A DNA stretch of 64,000 nucleotides, from NCBI GenBank assembly GCA_034004685.1, contig JAVEWG010000011.1, forward strand, positions 1 to 64,000, in the 5' to 3' direction. The notes under the pieces are model-generated. The model ran no database searches, was not told where the DNA came from, and saw only the letters and a list, made by a program, of their open reading frames with translations. This document shows positions 44,442-53,187 of this stretch, one piece after another. The stretch comes from JAEUNX01 sp034004685. Its GTDB lineage: Bacteria; Pseudomonadota; Gammaproteobacteria; Burkholderiales; Rhodocyclaceae. Numbering within the stretch: the first letter of the stretch is position 1; each line of letters opens with the position of its first letter. Position numbers and translations under genes: made by a program.

Positions 44442-45200
44442 TCAGTCGAGCTGAAGCGATTCGATGGCCAGATTTTGTTGGTCGCCGGAGCCAGTGAGCT
44501 TCACCTGGGCAGGTTTGGCCGCCACTTTCTCCGGGACGCCCTGTTCAAAGGTGCGATAGACCCCGGCGATGGCTACCAGCTCGGGGCCGAAATTGGATGC
44601 ATAGATGCGGGCCGAAGCATCCCCCTGGGCGCCCGCGATGGCCCGGCCCCGCAGGGGGCCGTAGCAGTGGATGCTACCGTCGGCGATGACTTCGGCACCG
44701 TGGCTCAATCCCCCCACCAGCACCAAGTCGGATCCCTTGGCGTAGATCTGTTGGCCGGTGCGCAGGAAGCGATCCACCACCATGGTGCGCCCCGGGGGCG
44801 CGGCCGGGGGGGGCGGGTTTGGCGCTGCGGCCTGGGGCGCGGGAGCGGGAGGCGCGGTTGGAGCGGGGCGCACGGATTCCTGGCCGAGGATGGCCAGCCC
44901 TGCCTGGCGGGCGGAGGCCTGGAGGGCCTCCGGCAGATTGCGCACTCCTACGGGCTGCATCTGGTAGCGGCGCAGCAGGGACAGCAGTCCGGCCCAATCC
45001 ACGCGCTCCGGGCAGGGGGAAAGTTCGGCGAAATCCAGGACGGTGGCCTCGCCGCTGAAGAAGTCGGCCATGCCCCCCAGCATTTTGTGGAGGGCGTCGG
45101 CCAGGGCGGCGGGTTCCGTTCCCCGCAGGTAGGCGGTCATGACGCCCAGGGTGGCACCCTTGAACTCGACAAGCCTGGACGGAGGGGGAAGGGATGACAT
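44442..45200 (-). CDS. minC: Septum site-determining protein MinC
   Basis: MinC blocks FtsZ polymerisation away from mid-cell. The 252-residue protein has an N-terminal FtsZ-binding domain (about 1-110), a long Pro/Ala-rich linker (about 118-150) and the C-terminal beta-helix domain with GSIHCYGPLRGRAIAGAQGD. I chose the ATG at 45200 (MSSLPPPSRLVEFKG) over an earlier in-frame start. Confidence 0.94.
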   Translation of the reverse strand: MSSLPPPSRLVEFKGATLGVMTAYLRGTEPAALADALHKMLGGMADFFSGEATVLDFAELSPCPERVDWAGLLSLLRRYQMQPVGVRNLPEALQASARQAGLAILGQESVRPAPTAPPAPAPQAAAPNPPPPAAPPGRTMVVDRFLRTGQQIYAKGSDLVLVGGLSHGAEVIADGSIHCYGPLRGRAIAGAQGDASARIYASNFGPELVAIAGVYRTFEQGVPEKVAAKPAQVKLTGSGDQQNLAIESLQLD

Positions 45201-45280
45201 GGACGGGCCGGTCTGAAAACGAAGAAGTCTACTGGCGCACCCGCCTTCGGGCAAGGTTGGCGGGGACCGGCGGTGAAGTC

Positions 45281-46147
45281 TCAGTGCAAGGTGGGTGGGG
45301 GCGGTGGCTCGAATATTCCATCCAGGTCTTCTGCGGTGAAGCGGTAGGTGTGGTTGGAAAGGTCGTCGTGAACCTGGATTTCCCCCTGGTCGGCCAGGAT
45401 CGCTTCCAGTTCTTCCCGCCCGAGGCTGCGCAGCATGCCGCGGATCTTTTCATCGTCGGCAGGCCAGTGATGGCGGACCGGGCGGGGCTCGAAAACCCTG
45501 ACCGTTTCCTCGTGGAAGAGGCGGGTGAGGAGGGTGGCGGGGTCCAGATTGAGGAGTTCGGCCGGGGTGACGGTTTCAGCCAGGCCGCTGGCCCGGTGCC
45601 AGCCGTCTGCGTCCCGCTGGTCGGCACCGGGCAGCTTTTGCAGGAACAGGCCGGCGGCGGCCGTCTGGCTGGCGGCCAGCCACAGGCGGGCGGGGGTCTG
45701 CTCCGATTGGGCCAGATAGTGCTCGAAGACCTGGGCCACGCTGTCTCCTTCCACCGGCACATAGCTCTGGAAGGGCTGGGGCGAGCCGGCCATGTCCAGG
45801 GTCAGGAGCAGCTGGCCATCCGCCACCAGGGTGGCCAGGCTGCCCGCCGGGAAGGGCGAGCTGCCCTTGGCGTAGCCCCGCAGGTTGAGTTCCTCGTTGC
45901 AGTCCATCACCAGGAGACTCAGGGGGCCGTGGCCCTGGATCTGGAAGGTGAGGCGGGCGGGTTGCTTGAGATTGCCGGCGATAATGGCGCTGACGGCCCC
46001 CATTTCCCCCAGCAGGGCCGCCAGGGCCGGGTCGTAGTGGCGCCCGGCCTGGATGGCCTGCCAGACGTCGGTGAGCTGGACCACCGCTCCCCGGATATCC
46101 AGATCCTCCAGCAAGAAGCGCTGGACGAAGCTCGCGGATGTGCTCAT
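45281..46147 (-). CDS. hslO: Hsp33-family chaperone lacking the zinc cysteines
   Basis: Hsp33 is a redox-activated holdase. The 288-residue protein has the N-terminal domain (FLLEDLDIRGAVVQL; GEMGAVSAIIAGNLKQPARLTFQIQ) and the C-terminal FEPRPVR...RSLGREELEAIL frame of the family. Canonical members carry CxC and CxxC in the C-terminal zinc centre. Here these positions read HHWPAD (45455-45472) and DDLS (45357-45368), so all four cysteines are replaced, by W, A, D and S. The only cysteine is in MDCNEEL. It should not bind zinc or act as a thiol switch and may be constitutively active or repurposed. Its start overlaps the upstream yffB-like stop by one base. Confidence 0.88.
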   Translation of the reverse strand: MSTSASFVQRFLLEDLDIRGAVVQLTDVWQAIQAGRHYDPALAALLGEMGAVSAIIAGNLKQPARLTFQIQGHGPLSLLVMDCNEELNLRGYAKGSSPFPAGSLATLVADGQLLLTLDMAGSPQPFQSYVPVEGDSVAQVFEHYLAQSEQTPARLWLAASQTAAAGLFLQKLPGADQRDADGWHRASGLAETVTPAELLNLDPATLLTRLFHEETVRVFEPRPVRHHWPADDEKIRGMLRSLGREELEAILADQGEIQVHDDLSNHTYRFTAEDLDGIFEPPPPPTLH

Positions 46148-46509
46148 CACTGATCCTCCTTGCCTAGAAAGCTGGCGAACAGGGCGGGGTCGAAGCCCAC
46201 CAGCAACTGCCCCCCCGGGGTTTCCACCACCGGCCGGCGAATCAGGCTGGGATAGGCCCGCAAGAGCTGCACCGCGCCGCTCTGGGTATCCACCGCCTGC
46301 TCCTCGGGGGTCAGCTTGCGCCAGGTGGTACCCCGGGTGTTGATCAGGCTCTTCCAGCCGGCGGCCTTGCACCAAGCGTGGAGGCGGGCCGAGTCGATAC
46401 CCGCCTTCTTGTAATCATGGAAGGTATAGGCCACCCCGTGCTGGTCGAGCCAGGCAAAGGCCTTCTTCATGGTGTCGCAGTTCTTGATGCCGTAGAGGGT
46501 GGTGGGCAT
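46147..46509 (-). CDS. ArsC/Spx-family protein, YffB type
   Basis: This 120-residue thioredoxin-fold protein begins MPTTLYGIKNCDTMKKAFAWL, the YffB pattern with a single active-site cysteine (NCDTM), and continues with TFHDYKKAGIDSARLH and SLIRRPVVETPGG. It resembles arsenate reductases but lacks ars neighbours, so arsenate reduction is not indicated. It overlaps the start of the Hsp33 gene by one base. Confidence 0.87.
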   Translation of the reverse strand: MPTTLYGIKNCDTMKKAFAWLDQHGVAYTFHDYKKAGIDSARLHAWCKAAGWKSLINTRGTTWRKLTPEEQAVDTQSGAVQLLRAYPSLIRRPVVETPGGQLLVGFDPALFASFLGKEDQ

Positions 46510-46525
46510 GGGGTTATTCCGGTAC

Positions 46526-48841
<2,316 letters not shown>

Positions 48842-49216
48842 GGTTCCGGAGGGGCGGATGGGGTGGAAGAGGGCGCGATGGTGAAGAAAGCCCGGCGGGG
48901 ATGCAAGCCTGCCGCTGGCGGGTGGGGCATGGATTGGCGGCGATTGGCAGGGTGTCGTTGACGCCTGGGCGAGGGGCGGGGATATTCCCAAAGAATTGCC
49001 GTGATTTCCCTCCGGCATATGTAAAAAACCTCAAGGGAGTAGCGCGGAGACCGTTCATTCCCTGCTTGGGATGACGGGGGGTGGGTGTGATATTTGTCAC
49101 CGAAATTGTGGGTTTCGAGCGCGCTTTGAGAATTGGGTCGGTTTTCCCGCCCCTTCTTCGGATTGCGGCTTGCCCGGATTGGGCATGATCGCCGTGGACT
49201 GATCCAGACTCCCGCC
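48842..49216. other. 375-base divergent region between tex and the PAS/EAL gene
   Basis: No gene is supported here. The half near the PAS/EAL gene holds a CRP-like palindrome (49086-49101). The half near tex contains low-complexity open frames with no family match. A TTGACG at 48951-48956 lacks a convincing -10 box. Confidence 0.5.
49086..49101. promoter_or_regulatory. CRP/Vfr-like binding site
   Basis: TGTGATATTTGTCACC matches the CRP pattern TGTGA-N6-TCACA at all but the last base. It lies 116 bases upstream of the PAS/EAL start codon and 245 bases upstream of tex. Confidence 0.5.
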
Positions 49217-51145
49217 ATGCTCCTGTCACGGTTTTTTCCCCGCTCGATCCGCGTCCGCCTGCTCCTGGCCAGTACTGCTGTCCAGGTGGTGCTGCTTTCC
49301 CTGCTCTTGGCCAACAGCGCGCGTCTGATGAATGAAGCCGCCACGGCCAGCCTCAAGACCCTGGTGACCCAGAACGCCGTCATGCTTCACACCATGGCCA
49401 CCACCTACGGCGAACAGGGCCGACAGGGGGTTTTGCAGGACATGCTGGGAGAACTGCTCGCCGAGGATGGGGACGAGGGCTTGATCTACGTGCGCATCCA
49501 GGATGCCCAGGGCCAGACCCGGGTGGCCGCTGGCTTGCCGGCCATGAAGACCCTGCCCGAGCCCGACCGGGAGGATGCCCAGTCCCTGCGGGATGGCCTG
49601 GGCCGGGGCATCATTCATGTGCGCCGCCCCCTGCTGCTGGAACGCAACCAGGTGGGGGTGCTCCAGTTCGGCGTATCGGTATCCATCCTGTCGGCGGCGC
49701 GCCAGGCCATTTTCCAGCAGGGGGGTGTCATCGCCCTGGTGGAGGTGGTGCTGACTTTCCTGCTGCTGTCGGGCATCGGCTATCTGATGACCCGTAATCT
49801 GGGGCGCTTGCTGGAGGGAAGCCAGGCCATCGCTGATGGGCGCCTGGCCCATCGCATCCTGGTGGAGGGGCAGGACGAATTCGGCCAGCTGGCGGGCCAC
49901 TTCAATATCATGGCCACCAACCTCCAGGCCCGGGTGCGGGAACTGGAGGAAACCGCCTCCCGGCTTCAGGCCAGCGAGCAGCGCTATGCCCTGGCGATCC
50001 GGGGCGCCAACGACGGGCTGTGGGACTGGGATCTAGCCGCCGACAGTGTCTATCTGGCCCCGCGCTTTTGCGAGATCGCCGGTTTTGGCGAGGTAGCGCG
50101 CAACGAGCTGCCCCAGTTCCTGCTGGATCTGCTCCATCCCGACGATCTGGGCCATTACCGCCAGCGCCTGGCCGACCACCTGGAGGGGCGCAGCAAGCAA
50201 TTCATGTCGGAGCACCGGATCATCCGNNNNNNNNNNNNNNNNNNNNNNNNNNNNNNNNNNNNNNNNNNNNNNNNNNNNNNNNNNNNNNNNNNNNNNNNNN
50301 NNNNNNNNNNNNNNNNNNNNNNNNNNTCCATGCACGCCAAGGTGCTCCACAGCCTGCGGCTGGAAGCCGATCTGCGCTCGGCCCTGCGCCAGGATGGCCT
50401 GGCGGTGCACTACCAGCCCATCGTGGATCTGGCCACCGGCCAGGTGAGCAGCATGGAAGCCCTGGTGCGCTGGCCCCATCCCCGGGAGGGCATGTTGCCC
50501 CCGGCCTTGTTCATTCCCCTGGCGGAAACCCTGGACCTGATCCACGAACTCACCATGCGGGTACTCGACCAGGTGTGCGTGGATGTGCGGCGCTGGCGGG
50601 CCATCGCCGGGGGGGCGCCAGTGCCGCCGGTAAGCATCAATCTTTCGGTCCGCCAGTTCTCCCGGCCGGATCTGGCGGCAGAGATCATTGCCGCGGTCCG
50701 GCGCAACGGCGTCGCTCCGGAGTGGCTGCGGCTGGAAGTGACCGAGAGCTTGCTGGCCAAGCCCGACGGCTCGGCCGCCCGGGTGCTCCAGGCCCTGCGG
50801 GAGGCGGGCATGCAGGTCCTGATCGACGATTTCGGCACGGGTTATTCGGCCCTGAGCTACCTCCACACCATTCCCTGCGACGTGATCAAGCTGGATGGGT
50901 CCTTCGTCCATTCCATCGGCGAGGACGAGCGCCTGCGGGTGATCGTCCGCCACGGCATCGAGCTGGCCCACGATCTGGGGATTCTGGCGGTGGCCGAATG
51001 CATTGAGTCTCCGGCCCAGGCCGAGCTGTTGCGGAGCATGGGTTGTGATTATGGTCAGGGCTTCCTGTATTACCGGCCCATGGAGCCCGGGGCGCTGGAC
51101 CGGGTGCTGTTCGGCGAGGTCCCGAGAGAGAAGGTGGGGGCATGA
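49217..51145 (+). CDS. Membrane PAS/(GGDEF)/EAL cyclic-di-GMP signalling protein, interrupted by an assembly gap
   Basis: The frame encodes a membrane sensor: TM at about 12-33, a periplasmic sensor region, TM at about 170-192, HAMP (about 192-245), and a PAS domain from about 258 (AIRGANDGLWDWD; PQFLLDLLHPDDL). A 100-N gap follows at 50227-50326. After it comes a complete EAL domain with LAVHYQPIVDL, EALVRW, INLSVRQF, EVTESLL and DDFGTGYSAL. The expected PAC end and GGDEF domain are not visible and would need about 600 bases, so the gap is probably larger than its placeholder. The EAL motif retains catalytic residues. The gene overlaps the porin gene by four bases (ATGA). Confidence 0.85.
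   Translation: MLLSRFFPRSIRVRLLLASTAVQVVLLSLLLANSARLMNEAATASLKTLVTQNAVMLHTMATTYGEQGRQGVLQDMLGELLAEDGDEGLIYVRIQDAQGQTRVAAGLPAMKTLPEPDREDAQSLRDGLGRGIIHVRRPLLLERNQVGVLQFGVSVSILSAARQAIFQQGGVIALVEVVLTFLLLSGIGYLMTRNLGRLLEGSQAIADGRLAHRILVEGQDEFGQLAGHFNIMATNLQARVRELEETASRLQASEQRYALAIRGANDGLWDWDLAADSVYLAPRFCEIAGFGEVARNELPQFLLDLLHPDDLGHYRQRLADHLEGRSKQFMSEHRIIXXXXXXXXXXXXXXXXXXXXXXXXXXXXXXXXXXSMHAKVLHSLRLEADLRSALRQDGLAVHYQPIVDLATGQVSSMEALVRWPHPREGMLPPALFIPLAETLDLIHELTMRVLDQVCVDVRRWRAIAGGAPVPPVSINLSVRQFSRPDLAAEIIAAVRRNGVAPEWLRLEVTESLLAKPDGSAARVLQALREAGMQVLIDDFGTGYSALSYLHTIPCDVIKLDGSFVHSIGEDERLRVIVRHGIELAHDLGILAVAECIESPAQAELLRSMGCDYGQGFLYYRPMEPGALDRVLFGEVPREKVGA
50227..50326. other. Assembly gap (100 N) inside the PAS/EAL gene
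   Basis: A run of exactly 100 N is a placeholder of unknown true size. The sequences on its two sides do not match each other, so real DNA is missing. Confidence 0.95.
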
Positions 51146-52347
51146 AACGGATTCTGTGTCTGGCGGTCCTGGCAGGGGTCTGCTGGGGCGGTAGCGCCTG
51201 GGCTGAGGATGCTGCCCAGGCCTGGCGCTTTTCGGGTTTTGGCACGGTGGCGGGGGTCCGGATGGAATCCCGGGATGTGCTGTTCACCCGGGCGTCCGGG
51301 CTGAATGAACCCGGGGGGGGCTATCTGGATTTCGGTCCCGACACCATCCTGGGGGTGCAGGCCAGCTATGGCATCGGTTTGCGGACGGATCTCACCGTGC
51401 AGCTCACCACTACCGAGGATGAGCGGGGCGACTACGCCCCCCAGGTCAGCTGGGCCTTCCTGCGCCACGGGTTCTCGCCGGAAGTTTCCATGCGGGTGGG
51501 TCGGCTGAGGGTGCCTTTCTTCATGTTGTCGGAGTCGGTGGGGGTGAACTACGTCAATCCCTGGGTGCGCCCCGCCCCCGAGGTCTATGGGCTCAATCCC
51601 TTCAACGATCTGGACGGGGCGGACCTGCTTTTCCAGACCAGCCTGGCGGGCTCGGAGCTGGAAATCCGTCCCTATTTCGGAACAGGGCAGGTCCGTTGGC
51701 TGGACGGTAGCGCCAAGGTCACCGGCGTGCGGGGGGTGAACCTGGCCCTCCATGCCGATCAGTTTTCGGTTTACCTGGGTCACGGGGAGACGCCCTTCCG
51801 CCTGAGATGGGGCGACCCCCTGTTTGTCCAGACCGCCGCCGCCTTGAGGGCGGTGGGGATGGGGGCGACGGTGAGGGATTTGCGGGGCAGCCACGGATAT
51901 GTGCGGTTCGACTCCCTGGGCTTCCAGCGGGACGATGGAAACTTGCTGCTGGCCGGGGAGTATGTGCGGCGCGCCGCCAATCGCTACATCACCAGCAACC
52001 ACGCCTGGTTTGTCTCGGCGGCCTACCGCTTCGGCAATCTGGCGCCCTATGTGACCCTGGCCCGGCAGAGCGCCGATGCACCCATTACGGATACCCGGGT
52101 GCCGGTGCCGGCGGTGGATGATCTCCTGCGTCTGTTCCAGGCTTCCCGCAGTGCGGCCCAGCACAGCGCCACGGCTGGCGTCCGCTGGGACTGGACCCGC
52201 AGTGCGGCCTTCAAGGCCGAGCTATCCCGGATCAAGGTGGACGCCGGCGCCTGGGGCAGCCTGTTTCCGGCGGACTCCCAGGATCCCCTCGGACCCTTGG
52301 GCCGGCGGGTGCATATGCTGAGCCTGTCGGTGGACTTCGTGTTCTGA
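51142..52347 (+). CDS. Outer-membrane beta-barrel porin-like protein
   Basis: This 401-residue protein has a 21-residue signal peptide (cleavage after GSAWA), alternating amphipathic strands throughout (LRTDLTVQLTT; VSMRVGRLRVPFF; LAPYVTLARQ) and a terminal phenylalanine (SLSVDFVF), the signal for outer-membrane insertion. The N-terminal FSGFGTVAGVR is typical of porins. It is translationally coupled to the PAS/EAL gene and followed by a small periplasmic protein gene. I infer a role in solute passage or sensing for that unit; the substrate is unknown. Confidence 0.78.
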   Translation: MKRILCLAVLAGVCWGGSAWAEDAAQAWRFSGFGTVAGVRMESRDVLFTRASGLNEPGGGYLDFGPDTILGVQASYGIGLRTDLTVQLTTTEDERGDYAPQVSWAFLRHGFSPEVSMRVGRLRVPFFMLSESVGVNYVNPWVRPAPEVYGLNPFNDLDGADLLFQTSLAGSELEIRPYFGTGQVRWLDGSAKVTGVRGVNLALHADQFSVYLGHGETPFRLRWGDPLFVQTAAALRAVGMGATVRDLRGSHGYVRFDSLGFQRDDGNLLLAGEYVRRAANRYITSNHAWFVSAAYRFGNLAPYVTLARQSADAPITDTRVPVPAVDDLLRLFQASRSAAQHSATAGVRWDWTRSAAFKAELSRIKVDAGAWGSLFPADSQDPLGPLGRRVHMLSLSVDFVF

Positions 52348-52353
52348 GTCGCC

Positions 52354-52767
52354 GTGGCCCGTTTCTGGATCCTTCTCCTCCTGACCTTGCTGGCGCCGTC
52401 CGCCTGGGCCGATCTGGTCCTGGTGGTGGGGCGGGATAGCCCGATCGCCAGCCTGTCCAGGGAGCAGGCCGAGCGCTTCTATCTGGGACGCGGCACGGCC
52501 TTTCCGGATGGCACCCCGGTGGGCCTGCTGGATCTGCCGCCCGGCAATCTGCGAGACCAGTTCTACCTCAGGCTGACCGGCAAGAACCCGATCCAGATCC
52601 GCGCTTACTGGTCCCGCCAGGTATTCACCGGCCGGGCCCGCCCACCCCGTGAGGTGGGCTCGCCGGCCGAATTGCGCGCCCTGTTGGTCCAGAACCCCAA
52701 TCTCCTCGGGTATCTGGCTGATGGCGACGCGGATGCCACGGTGAAGGTGTTGTTGCGGCTAGAGTAG
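52354..52767 (+). CDS. Small periplasmic binding-protein-like protein (PstS-like domain)
   Basis: This 137-residue protein starts with GTG (MARFWILLLL), has a 19-residue signal peptide ending in SAWA, and contains a short phosphate-binding-protein-like domain (SLSREQAERFYLGRGTAFPDG; RDQFYLRLTGKNPIQIRAYW). It starts six bases after the porin gene, so the EAL, porin and binding-protein genes form one unit. Such short PstS-like proteins without ABC transporter genes have been annotated in many proteobacteria. The ligand is not known. Confidence 0.75.
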   Translation: MARFWILLLLTLLAPSAWADLVLVVGRDSPIASLSREQAERFYLGRGTAFPDGTPVGLLDLPPGNLRDQFYLRLTGKNPIQIRAYWSRQVFTGRARPPREVGSPAELRALLVQNPNLLGYLADGDADATVKVLLRLE

Positions 52768-52820
52768 GCGGATCTTTCGCCACAGGGGAACCTCGAGCGC
52801 CCTGCGCCCTCCATGAGCCC

Positions 52821-52960
52821 ATGGCCATTCTCCGTTTATCCCTGCGCATGTTCTGGCGCGATCTGCGTGCTGGCGAACTTCACCTATTGGGCCTGGCCCT
52901 GGTGCTGGCGGTGGCCAGCCTCTCCAGCGTGGGTTTCCTGTCCGGGCGCATTGGCCTGGC
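52821..52960 (+). CDS. True 5' end of the ABC permease gene, separated by an assembly gap
   Basis: The ATG at 52821 begins MAILRLSLRMFWRDLRAG and runs to the N-gap. The last 127 bases (52834-52960) are repeated exactly after the gap (53061-53187), where they continue into the permease at 53075. Joining the two at the overlap gives one continuous 828-residue protein with no missing DNA. Confidence 0.8.
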
Positions 52961-53060
52961 NNNNNNNNNNNNNNNNNNNNNNNNNNNNNNNNNNNNNNNN
53001 NNNNNNNNNNNNNNNNNNNNNNNNNNNNNNNNNNNNNNNNNNNNNNNNNNNNNNNNNNNN
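52961..53060. other. Assembly gap (100 N) that is probably artefactual
   Basis: It is flanked by identical 127-base sequences, the length of a common k-mer overlap, so the contig ends very likely overlap and the gap has no real content. Confidence 0.85.
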
Positions 53061-53187
53061 GTTTATCCCTGCGCATGTTCTGGCGCGATCTGCGTGCTGG
53101 CGAACTTCACCTATTGGGCCTGGCCCTGGTGCTGGCGGTGGCCAGCCTCTCCAGCGTGGGTTTCCTGTCCGGGCGCATTGGCCTGGC
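53061..53187. repeat. 127-base direct copy of 52834-52960
   Basis: The sequence from GTTTATCCCTG to GGCCTGGC is the same on both sides of the N-run. It is an assembly overlap rather than a biological duplication. Confidence 0.85.

Noticed and set aside
46147..46509. Arsenate reductase role for the ArsC-like gene
   Set aside because: The motif is of the YffB type, no ars genes are near, and it is coupled to the Hsp33 gene.
53061..53187. A biological tandem duplication of the permease 5' end
   Set aside because: The copy length equals a k-mer size and the two copies flank a 100-N placeholder, so assembly overlap is the better explanation.
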